Below, piece by piece: positions 1-6,838 of a stretch of DNA of 8,004 nucleotides. The DNA comes from Flavobacteriales bacterium. Its GTDB lineage: Bacteria > Bacteroidota > Bacteroidia > NS11-12g > UBA955. The first letter of the stretch is position 1. Each line of letters starts with the position of its first letter. The position numbers were made by a program, and so were the translations under genes. The notes below the pieces were generated by a model. It did not search any database. It saw only the letters and a list, made by a program, of their open reading frames with translations, and had not been told where the DNA came from. The stretch covers positions 1 through 8,004 of the forward strand of contig CANHXF010000073.1 of assembly GCA_947464515.1 (NCBI GenBank), in the 5' to 3' direction.

Positions 1-1755
1 CATCTTGGTAGTTACCGGTGCCGAAGGTCTTCCGTCTGAAGCAATGGCAGGGGTTTCCGGTGCCGATACTTCCAGCGTTTCTCCGTTGCTGGTTAATCCC
101 AATTGTGACTTTGCTCTTCTTTCTACCCTGTATGACGAAGCCAAAACTTGCAAATGTGCTAGCGTTTGAATGGTCTTTCCCAATCCCATATCATCTGCCA
201 ACAATGCCCCGAAATGATTTTGATGCATGAAATTTATCCATCTAAATCCTTCCAATTGATAGTTTCTCAATTCTCCCACAAACGATGACGGTAGGTCGAT
301 CATTGGCATTTTTCCATGAGCCAACGCTTCGCTCCATTCTGGTGTTGGAGGTGCTTCGTTTAAGTATTCATCTAAATCGCTTAATAACGATACATGTATG
401 TTCCTTATACGATATGATTCATCATGTATGTCGGCCAGATTAACAATCTGTGCAAATTGATCAAACCATTCTGAGGGCAATATAACAATCTTACCATTGG
501 GAAGGATATACTCTCTTCTTCGCTCAATGATGTGTTTTCTAAGTTTAATGAATGGAATTTCAAAGCCATCCAATTTCATTATTGCATGTACATCGAACCA
601 ATCTATTCCATTTTTTACGGTAACCAACAGTTGAATAGGCCCCAAATAATATTCAGTAGCACCTTGTTCTTGCTGGATTTCAAAACCCGAGCGTTCCAAT
701 ACGGCCCTGTTTTCATTGATCCATGAAATGACATCTACTGCACTTGAATCCTCATCTTGCAAGGTAAAAATACTGCCATTGGTTTGCTTTAATCCCAATT
801 CTTTCAAACTCTCAATCTTCTCTTTCTCAACAGAATACAACCTTTTGATTCGATGAAAGGTATAAGTATTGTCGGCCGTTTCCAATCTGACATTTACTTT
901 CTTGTTGACATGGTACGGGAATACCCAATCTCCGTATTGCATGTACAATATGATGTGTGGATTTTCCAAGCTGGATGTCAATTTTAACACCGGCTTTACT
1001 TCCAGTTGGTCTGTAACAATATCAAAACCCAATGCAAATACATCGTGGTTTTCCAACAATGGGCCGACGAACTTCTGCATGTAGGCAGCTTCTTGATGCG
1101 GATCAATATGAATAAACTTCTTTTTAAGGAAAGGCTTGATTTTCTTACCTTCAACATTGGCTCCGAAAAACAACAACTTGGTGGGCGTCAATAACCACGC
1201 AGGCTGAGAAGTTAGCAATTCGCTTTCAGGATCACAGAAATGAACTTTTTCACCACGATGCTTGATCGTAACAAAGTAGTTCATGCCCTCTTCATCCCTT
1301 CTGAAATGAAATAAAGGAGTAGATGGCTCATTGTAAAACTCTATCAATCCACCGCCCATGGGCTCGCCGGTTTTACCCGCCCAGTACATTTGATAGTTCT
1401 TGATTTCACGAAGAATTTTCAACAATTCGGTTTCAACGAATTCTAAAACCGTTTTTTTGGCATCCTCATCAAAGTTCTTAATAAAATAATCTGCGGCTTT
1501 GATTTTTTTGGTGCCCTTGTAAAACCTCTTTTTGATGGCCTCGTCTTCCAGTCCCTCAATAATTTCAACCACATGCTTTTGCTCTGGATTTAATCCAAAG
1601 TAATCCGCGGTTTTTTCTCTAATTCGTTGATATGTCAATGATGGATTACCATTCTCCAACAACTGCACTGCATTCGCCTCTACCAAAACGCCCAAATTTG
1701 GATGTCTTGTGAAGGTGAATACGACCTCAAACGGCTTGGTGTTAACTACCTCCAT
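1..1755 (-). CDS. SNF2-family DEAD/DEAH-box helicase, N-terminal part (3' end beyond left edge)
   Basis: This is the N-terminal 585 residues of a Swi2/Snf2-type DNA-dependent ATPase; the frame stays open to base 1, so most of the motor is outside. A region near residues 370-435 containing DWFDV (385-389) and LPSEW (426-430) resembles the bacterial SNF2-associated domain. The motor begins with LRNYQLEGFRW (496-506) and a Walker A motif DDMGLGKT (521-528), where K527 and T528 should bind ATP-Mg. Residues 1-370 are not recognised. The ATG at 1755 is preceded directly by an in-frame TAG, so the protein cannot start further upstream. Bacterial relatives are usually about 900-1100 residues and are thought to remodel protein-nucleic acid complexes; the exact role here is unknown. 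Just after Walker A, about residues 542-582 form a Ser/Pro/Thr/Ala-rich stretch before the expected motif Ia. The gene is divergent from the reductase gene. Family assignment is secure; function is not. Confidence 0.93.
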   Translation of the reverse strand, partial: MEVVNTKPFEVVFTFTRHPNLGVLVEANAVQLLENGNPSLTYQRIREKTADYFGLNPEQKHVVEIIEGLEDEAIKKRFYKGTKKIKAADYFIKNFDEDAKKTVLEFVETELLKILREIKNYQMYWAGKTGEPMGGGLIEFYNEPSTPLFHFRRDEEGMNYFVTIKHRGEKVHFCDPESELLTSQPAWLLTPTKLLFFGANVEGKKIKPFLKKKFIHIDPHQEAAYMQKFVGPLLENHDVFALGFDIVTDQLEVKPVLKLTSSLENPHIILYMQYGDWVFPYHVNKKVNVRLETADNTYTFHRIKRLYSVEKEKIESLKELGLKQTNGSIFTLQDEDSSAVDVISWINENRAVLERSGFEIQQEQGATEYYLGPIQLLVTVKNGIDWFDVHAIMKLDGFEIPFIKLRKHIIERRREYILPNGKIVILPSEWFDQFAQIVNLADIHDESYRIRNIHVSLLSDLDEYLNEAPPTPEWSEALAHGKMPMIDLPSSFVGELRNYQLEGFRWINFMHQNHFGALLADDMGLGKTIQTLAHLQVLASSYRVERRAKSQLGLTSNGETLEVSAPETPAIASDGRPSAPVTTKM

Positions 1756-1780
1756 CTATTGATTTTTCTAAATAAACCCG

Positions 1781-1811
1781 CAATTTACAACCGAATCAAG
1801 GGCCAACCAAA
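1781..1811 (-). promoter_or_regulatory. Candidate Bacteroidota-type promoter for the SNF2 gene
   Basis: Read on the minus strand, TTTG (1811-1808) is followed after 20 nt by TAAATTG (1787-1781). This resembles the Bacteroidota sigma factor pattern TTTG-N19-21-TAnnTTTG, with one T missing from the -7 box. The predicted 5' leader would be about 20 nt, which fits the ATG at 1755. It is a pattern match only. Confidence 0.4.
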
Positions 1812-1813
1812 AA

Positions 1814-1820
1814 TACTTTG
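1814..1820 (+). promoter_or_regulatory. Candidate -7 box for the reductase-transporter pair
   Basis: TACTTTG lies 26 nt before the ATG at 1847 and resembles the Bacteroidota -7 element TAnnTTTG with one base deleted. No TTTG or TTG is present about 20 nt upstream, so the -33 half is missing. It sits in the 91-bp divergent intergenic region and would give a leader of roughly 20 nt. Confidence 0.25.
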
Positions 1821-1846
1821 TATATATGGGGTAATTCAATTCAAAC

Positions 1847-2356
1847 ATGGTAGTTTCGCGACAGATGACACTGGAAAACAACAAAATCGACTGGATTAGT
1901 CTGTCAAAACAAGAAAAATATGCGGCGCTTCATACCCAATGGAATGGTTTAATGGATCCAAAAGTTGATTTTGTTGCCAATTTATCCAACGCCACCGCAT
2001 TAATGAAAACCATTTTCCAATGGTGGTGGGTAGGATTTTATAGAGTGGATGGCAAAATACTTATGTTGGCTCCATTTCAAGGTCCGCCTGCCTGTACAAC
2101 CATAGAATTGGGCAAAGGCGTTTGTGGATCTGCTTGGCAACAAGCCACTACCCTCGTGGTTCCTGATGTTGAATTATTCCCTGGCCACATCGCATGCAGC
2201 GCGGAAAGCAAAAGTGAAATCGTGATTCCGATTCACACATCAACCGGTGAAATTTGGGGAGTATTGGATGTTGATAGTGAGCATTTAAGCCATTTCGACG
2301 CGATCGACCAAATAGAATTAGAGAAATTTTGTCGTTCTTTGGAAATCATCCTCTAA
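1847..2356 (+). CDS. msrC: Free methionine-(R)-sulfoxide reductase (fRMsr, GAF-domain)
   Basis: This cytosolic enzyme reduces free L-methionine-(R)-sulfoxide to methionine, using thioredoxin-type reductant, as part of oxidative damage repair. The 169-residue protein is a single GAF domain of normal family length. All three family cysteines are present: C83 (PAC), C93 (GKGVCG) and C117 (PGHIAC). Their 10- and 24-residue spacing equals that of E. coli fRMsr (C84, C94, C118); C117 matches the catalytic one and the others take part in disulfide resolution. Other hallmarks are WVGFYR (61-66), SEIVIPI (123-129) and GVLDVDSE (138-145). The start may instead be the ATG at 1865 (residue 7), which aligns better with my recollection of homologue N-termini; I kept the longer form. 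Its stop is one base before the transporter ATG, suggesting co-transcription and translational coupling. Confidence 0.93.
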   Translation: MVVSRQMTLENNKIDWISLSKQEKYAALHTQWNGLMDPKVDFVANLSNATALMKTIFQWWWVGFYRVDGKILMLAPFQGPPACTTIELGKGVCGSAWQQATTLVVPDVELFPGHIACSAESKSEIVIPIHTSTGEIWGVLDVDSEHLSHFDAIDQIELEKFCRSLEIIL

Positions 2357-2357
2357 A

Positions 2358-3701
2358 ATGAAAAAGCAAAAGAACCTCGCCCTGCTAATTACCGTAGCAT
2401 CTTTGGGCTATTTTGTCGATATATACGACCTCATCCTATTCAACATCATCAAAAAAGACAGTCTTTCATCGTTAAATATCGATGTAAACATGTATGAAAC
2501 TGTTTTGTTTCGATGGCAGATGGCTGGCATGTTGATTGGAGGGCTAATTTGGGGCATTCTCGGAGATATCAAAGGTCGTGTGAGCGTGCTATTTGGCTCA
2601 ATTTTACTCTATAGCATAGCAAACATTGCCAATGCATTTGTCACCACGGTCGAGGCCTATAAATTTTGGCGATTATTGGCGGGGATTGGATTGGCTGGTG
2701 AATTGGGTGCAGCAATCACATTGGTTAGTGAATTAATGCCAAAGAAAAAGCGAGGATTGGGCACCATGATCATCGTCACCTTTGGCGCTTTAGGTGCTGT
2801 ATTCGCTTTCTTTATCGCAAAAAACGGATCATTCATTACTGAGATTATCAGCGATATCATTGGAAGCAAACTACAAAATTGGCAAACATCATATATCGTA
2901 GGCGGAGTTTTAGGCCTTTTACTGCTTTTGATGCGTGCCGGCACTTTTGAAAGTACGTTGTTCGAAAATGCGACGACTACTCAAGTTAAAAGGGGCAATT
3001 TCTTCATGTTATTCCGCAAAGCGCATTTCAAAAAATACATGGCTTGTATTGTCATCGGTCTACCTGTTTGGTTTGTGGTGGGCGTACTTATTGCACTTTC
3101 ACATAAATTTTTCCCAGAAATATTGGGCTTATCAGCTTCCGCAGCCGATGCCGACATGCTAAAATCTCTCTCTGTCCCTACCCCTGAAATGGTGATGTGG
3201 AGCTACGTTGGACTAAGTACCGGTGATTTGCTTTCGGGTTTATTAAGTCAGTTATTCCACAGCCGAAAGAAGGTGATCTACTTGAACCTCATGGGCATCG
3301 CAATCATGACGTTGGTCTATCTCTATGGCCCAGCTGGAAGTCAAAACTATTACCGAATGATTGCCTTTTTATTGGGCGCTGTCACTGGCTATTGGGCGAT
3401 TTTTGTCACCAATGCCTCTGAACAGTTTGGAACCAACATTCGCAGTACCGTGGCAGCTACAGCTCCCAACTTTGTTCGCGGAGGTGTTTTATTGATTACG
3501 ATGGGATTCGAGTACTTTTCCTCAACCTTTCATTCAAACAATCAATTTGATGGTAGAACCTTTACCGTTGCAGCCCTAATCATCGGTGCAGTTTGCTTAA
3601 CACTAGCATTTTGGGGAACTTACAACGTTGAGGAAGCCTTTCATAAAGACTTGGATTACTTTGAACACGACGATGTTTCGACTCAATCAAGCGATAATTG
3701 A
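2358..3701 (+). CDS. Major facilitator superfamily (MFS) transporter
   Basis: This is a 447-residue inner-membrane secondary transporter with about twelve hydrophobic segments, near residues 8-31, 47-69, 76-96, 100-123, 134-155, 178-193, 226-248, 278-298, 305-324, 331-350, 372-389 and 402-421. The loop between TM2 and TM3 carries the MFS signature as GILGDIKGRVSVL (66-78). TM4 has R105 and a glycine-rich run (G109, G111, G114, G117) like motif B. Acidic D21 and D24 in TM1 recall metabolite:H+ symporters of the SV2/aromatic-acid type, so proton-coupled uptake of a small organic solute is plausible, but the substrate cannot be read from sequence. A longer periplasmic-type loop follows TM7 (about 249-277), and the C-terminal tail is acidic and cytosolic. 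It starts one base after the reductase stop, so the two are probably one operon. The TGA stop lies in the loop of a potential hairpin. Confidence 0.9.
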   Translation: MKKQKNLALLITVASLGYFVDIYDLILFNIIKKDSLSSLNIDVNMYETVLFRWQMAGMLIGGLIWGILGDIKGRVSVLFGSILLYSIANIANAFVTTVEAYKFWRLLAGIGLAGELGAAITLVSELMPKKKRGLGTMIIVTFGALGAVFAFFIAKNGSFITEIISDIIGSKLQNWQTSYIVGGVLGLLLLLMRAGTFESTLFENATTTQVKRGNFFMLFRKAHFKKYMACIVIGLPVWFVVGVLIALSHKFFPEILGLSASAADADMLKSLSVPTPEMVMWSYVGLSTGDLLSGLLSQLFHSRKKVIYLNLMGIAIMTLVYLYGPAGSQNYYRMIAFLLGAVTGYWAIFVTNASEQFGTNIRSTVAATAPNFVRGGVLLITMGFEYFSSTFHSNNQFDGRTFTVAALIIGAVCLTLAFWGTYNVEEAFHKDLDYFEHDDVSTQSSDN

Positions 3702-3709
3702 CATCGCTT
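3689..3709 (+). terminator. Candidate stem-loop at the end of the transporter gene
   Basis: AAGCGAT (3689-3695) and ATCGCTT (3703-3709) form a perfect 7-bp inverted repeat around a 7-nt loop that contains most of the TGA stop. No U-run follows, so this is not a canonical intrinsic terminator. It may attenuate read-through into rnr, protect the 3' end, or be chance. Confidence 0.3.
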
Positions 3710-3723
3710 AGAGGATTAATTCG

Positions 3724-3731
3724 TAACTTTA
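3724..3731 (+). promoter_or_regulatory. Candidate -7 box for rnr
   Basis: TAACTTTA matches TAnnTTTG at seven of eight positions and lies 34 nt before the TTG start, which would leave a leader of about 28 nt. The nearest upstream TTG (3698-3700) is 23 nt away, a little longer than the usual 19-21. It suggests rnr has its own promoter in the 64-bp gap, separate from the transporter unit. Confidence 0.4.
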
Positions 3732-3765
3732 CGGATATTTTCATAGTTACTATACCCCATTCAAA

Positions 3766-5874
3766 TTGTCGAACCGCAGTAAAATTACCTTCCCAGAGCG
3801 TATCGTTCTGGCAATATTAGAAAACGATGGCAAAGGCGCCGTCAATGCTTCTCAGGTTTTTAATAAAATTCCACCTGAAGCGAATTTCACCAAAGAGATG
3901 GTGCATCAAGCACTACTTAAATTGGCCAATCGCGGACTTGTAAAAGAACCCTCAGAGGGTGTTTACGCCCCTATCAGACCCTCGGTAAAATCAGAGGGTG
4001 AACTCGTCTTATCCAATCGCGGTGATTATTACGTTAAACTGGAATTAGACGGAGAACTTCAGCAGATTTACATGGACAACGATATGGTGGGCAAAATGCT
4101 ACCTGGTGATCGTGTTCGCTGTGAAGTAAAAACCAAGGGCAAACGCTCCTATGTTAAATCTCTTTCTTTGCTTGAACGCGTCCCTCAACGTTATTCGGCC
4201 ATTTTGGACATATTCGAAAGAAACGCCTTTGGTTTGCTGCAGAAAAATGGTTTAAAAGACATCAAAATCATTGGTCAGGTTGATCCAAAAAACGACGGAC
4301 ACAAAGCAATAATCGAGGTTTACGACTTCCCACCTAATGCCAGGAACCCCATTGGAAGAATCATTGAAATCCTAGGACCCGTGGGCGAAGCCGATACAGA
4401 AATGCATGCAATTGTCGCCGAGTTTGGCTTCAGCACTCGTTTTCCGGATGATACCCTTGAAGAATGCGATGCAATTCCCAACGAAATCACCTCAAAGGAT
4501 TGGGGCGATAGAAAAGATTTACGCGACATATTCTGTATTACAATTGATCCTGCCGATGCGAAGGACTTTGACGATGCAATATCATTGGAATACGACGCTC
4601 AAGGCAATTATTTGTTGGGAGTGCATATCGCCGATGTTTCGCATTTTGTGACACCTGGAAGCGCCATCGACCGCGAAGCAATACAAAGAGGAACTTCGGT
4701 ATATTTGGTAGATCGCACAATTCCGATGTTGCCAGAAAAATTGAGCAACGACTTGTGTTCCTTGAAGCCTCACGTGGATCGTTTGGCTTTTAGTGTGATA
4801 TTTACGATTGATAAAGATTTGAACGTTTTGGGTGAATGGTTTGGAAAAACCGTCATTAATAGTAAGCGCAGATTTGCCTATGAAGATGCCCAAGATGTAA
4901 TTGTTAATCAGGCGGGTGATTATGTTTCCGAATTAACGACATTAAATCGCATCGCAAAGCATTTTGAGGTATTGAGGTTTCAAAAAGGGGCTTTGAAATT
5001 TGAGTCGAAGGAGATTCGTTTCCGTTTTGATACCAACAAAAAACCCATCGAAGCCTATGTGAAAACAAGGTTTGATGCGCATTTGCTGATTGAAACGTTT
5101 ATGTTGATGGCCAACCAAGCCGTTGCTAAACATGTAAAAACGCTTAAGAAACCCGAATTGCCATTTATTTATCGTTCTCACGATTTACCTCCACAGGACA
5201 AATTGTTGGAGTTTGCGAAATTCTGTAAGTTGATGGGTTATCCAATTAACATCGACAATGAGCTCCAAATGCGGAAATCATTTAACGAGTTGATGGAGAG
5301 AACCCAGGGCGATCCAAACGGCGAAATACTACAACAAATGGCTATCAGAACGATGTCGAAGGCGGTTTACACAGCCTATCGCTCAGACCACTTCGGCTTG
5401 GCATTTGAGCATTACACCCACTTCACCTCTCCCATTCGTCGATATCCTGATTTATTGGTGCACAGGTTATTGCAGCAATATTTGAGCAATCCAGCACCGG
5501 GCATGAGTGAATCTCAAATCGAATTGATTGCCAAGCACAGCAGCAATATGGAGCAGAAAGCGGCAGAGGCGGAAAGAGCAAGCACCAAGTATACATTGGC
5601 TTTGATGATGGAACAGCACATTGGAAAGACGATGGACGCCACCATTACTGGAATTACCGAATGGGGAATTTATGCGATGGCCACTGAATATCATTGCGAA
5701 GGATTAATTCGCATGTCGGATATCAAAACAGATCGATTCACCTATTACGAGGCTGAAAAGAAATTGGTTGGTCAAAGAACGCGTCGGAGTTACCACATGG
5801 GCGACCCAATAACGGTATCTGTGAAAAAAACGGACGCGCAAAAAAGAATTATTGACTTTTATTTGTTGGATTAA
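3766..5874 (+). CDS. rnr: Ribonuclease R (RNase II/RNB family 3'-5' exoribonuclease)
   Basis: RNase R degrades RNA processively from the 3' end, including structured RNA, releasing 5'-mononucleotides with Mg2+. Domains in order are an N-terminal winged helix (about 8-70), cold-shock OB domains (about 78-235), the RNB catalytic domain (about 245-575) and an S1 domain (about 619-700). The metal-binding aspartates stand in DPADAKDFDD (D261, D267, D269, D270); SVYLVDRTIPMLPEKLS (311-327) holds Y313, and the signature HYTHFTSPIRRYPD (549-562) holds R558. The aspartates and Y313 are all offset by 11 from E. coli RNase R, so catalysis should be intact. The protein is 702 residues against 813 in E. 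coli, and ends just after S1 without the Lys-rich tail. The start is TTG: the frame upstream reaches a stop at 3724-3726 with no ATG or GTG, and the first internal ATG (residue 45) would cut the winged helix. The prenyl synthase follows after one base. Confidence 0.96.
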   Translation: MSNRSKITFPERIVLAILENDGKGAVNASQVFNKIPPEANFTKEMVHQALLKLANRGLVKEPSEGVYAPIRPSVKSEGELVLSNRGDYYVKLELDGELQQIYMDNDMVGKMLPGDRVRCEVKTKGKRSYVKSLSLLERVPQRYSAILDIFERNAFGLLQKNGLKDIKIIGQVDPKNDGHKAIIEVYDFPPNARNPIGRIIEILGPVGEADTEMHAIVAEFGFSTRFPDDTLEECDAIPNEITSKDWGDRKDLRDIFCITIDPADAKDFDDAISLEYDAQGNYLLGVHIADVSHFVTPGSAIDREAIQRGTSVYLVDRTIPMLPEKLSNDLCSLKPHVDRLAFSVIFTIDKDLNVLGEWFGKTVINSKRRFAYEDAQDVIVNQAGDYVSELTTLNRIAKHFEVLRFQKGALKFESKEIRFRFDTNKKPIEAYVKTRFDAHLLIETFMLMANQAVAKHVKTLKKPELPFIYRSHDLPPQDKLLEFAKFCKLMGYPINIDNELQMRKSFNELMERTQGDPNGEILQQMAIRTMSKAVYTAYRSDHFGLAFEHYTHFTSPIRRYPDLLVHRLLQQYLSNPAPGMSESQIELIAKHSSNMEQKAAEAERASTKYTLALMMEQHIGKTMDATITGITEWGIYAMATEYHCEGLIRMSDIKTDRFTYYEAEKKLVGQRTRRSYHMGDPITVSVKKTDAQKRIIDFYLLD

Positions 5875-5875
5875 T

Positions 5876-6829
5876 ATGAGTATTGCAAAGCACATTGAAA
5901 CCTATTTAGATTATTTATCAAACACCCCCTTTCAGGGAAGCCCGAGTAATTTATACGACCCCATGAATTACATCATGAATTTGGGTGGAAAAAGGGTTAG
6001 GCCTGTGCTTTGTTTGATTGGCGCTGAAAGTTGTGGTGGCTCTGCGGTGGACGCCTTGCCAGTGGCTCATGCAATTGAGATTTTTCATAATTTCAGTTTG
6101 GTACACGACGATATCATGGATCGAGCGGATCAACGTCGCGGATTGGCTACAGTTCATAAGAAATGGAACGAACCCACTGCTATTTTGGCGGGCGACAATT
6201 TATTGGTAAAAGCCTATGAATCCATATTGGCTTACGGCGGACCTAATAAAGATACGATATTGTCATTGTTTTCTAGAACGGCCACTGAGGTGTGTGAAGG
6301 TCAGCAAGACGATATGGATTTTGCCGAGCGGAACGAAGTGAGCGAGGATGATTATCTACACATGATTCAAAACAAAACGGCTGTCTTGTTGGGTTGTAGT
6401 TTGGCCGCCGGCGCGCTTACTGCCAATGCCAGCAAGGATATCGTTGAGAAATTTTACCAATTCGCCATTGCCGTTGGGATGAGTTTTCAATTGATGGATG
6501 ATTATTTGGATGCCTTCGGAACATCAAACAAGGTGGGCAAGGTAATTGGCGGTGATATAATGGAAGGCAAAAAGACTTGGCTTTACATCAAATCAGTGGA
6601 ACATGATGCCAATACTACCCATCAATGGTTCGGTGAATTGAAAGGTCAAAATCGTGCCGATGCCGTAATTGAAGGATGGAAACTTTGGGGGCTTGATGCG
6701 ATGATTCTCGCCAAAAGTGCCGAGTATGGCAAATTGGCAAATGCAATTATTCAAGAGTTGACAGAAACAGGTGTTGAGACGCAAGGATTAAAAGACCTCC
6801 TCTACTTTTTACAAGACCGAACGCACTAA
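5876..6829 (+). CDS. Short-chain trans-polyprenyl diphosphate synthase (GGPP/FPP-type)
   Basis: This soluble all-alpha enzyme condenses isopentenyl diphosphate with an allylic diphosphate to extend an isoprenoid chain. In 317 residues it shows GGKRVRP (37-43) for substrate binding, the first Asp-rich motif DDIMD (78-82), an RRG (87-89) and HKKW (94-97) downstream, GDNLL (106-110), and the second Asp-rich motif DDYLD (208-212) followed by GGDIMEGKKT (225-234). The first motif is plain DDxxD without the two-residue insertion of bacterial FPP synthases, and an aromatic F73 lies five residues before it. That pattern recalls type I geranylgeranyl diphosphate synthases, so a C20 (possibly C15) product is likeliest, feeding quinone side chains or carotenoids. 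I chose the ATG at 5876, one base after the rnr stop; an in-frame ATG at 5852 inside rnr would add eight residues. Coupling with rnr is likely. It ends three bases from the convergent gene. Confidence 0.93.
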   Translation: MSIAKHIETYLDYLSNTPFQGSPSNLYDPMNYIMNLGGKRVRPVLCLIGAESCGGSAVDALPVAHAIEIFHNFSLVHDDIMDRADQRRGLATVHKKWNEPTAILAGDNLLVKAYESILAYGGPNKDTILSLFSRTATEVCEGQQDDMDFAERNEVSEDDYLHMIQNKTAVLLGCSLAAGALTANASKDIVEKFYQFAIAVGMSFQLMDDYLDAFGTSNKVGKVIGGDIMEGKKTWLYIKSVEHDANTTHQWFGELKGQNRADAVIEGWKLWGLDAMILAKSAEYGKLANAIIQELTETGVETQGLKDLLYFLQDRTH

Positions 6830-6838
6830 TAGTTAGTG
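6824..6838. terminator. Palindrome spanning both convergent stop codons
   Basis: CACTAA-TAG-TTAGTG is a perfect 6-bp inverted repeat with a 3-nt spacer. It includes the last codon (His, CAC) and TAA stop of the prenyl synthase and, on the other strand, the last codon (His, CAC) and TAA stop of the secreted-protein gene. There is no clear U-run on either side and the stem is short, so bidirectional termination is only a possibility. Confidence 0.3.

Noticed and set aside
532..1194. Several plus-strand open frames of 60-70 codons in the left part of the window.
   Set aside because: The minus strand here is a single unbroken 585-codon frame with SNF2 motifs; the plus-strand frames are shadows without domain features.
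2657..2944. A 95-codon open frame on the minus strand within the transporter gene.
   Set aside because: It lies wholly antisense to a well-supported membrane protein and its translation has no recognisable domain.
3723..3750. Inverted repeat GTAACT ... AGTTAC (3723-3728 and 3745-3750) around the predicted rnr transcription start, a possible operator.
   Set aside because: Six base pairs with a 16-nt spacer in an AT-rich leader is easily expected by chance, and nothing else suggests a regulator.
4582..4893. A 103-codon open frame on the minus strand within rnr.
   Set aside because: It overlaps the catalytic RNB region, which is clearly coding on the plus strand; it is a shadow frame.
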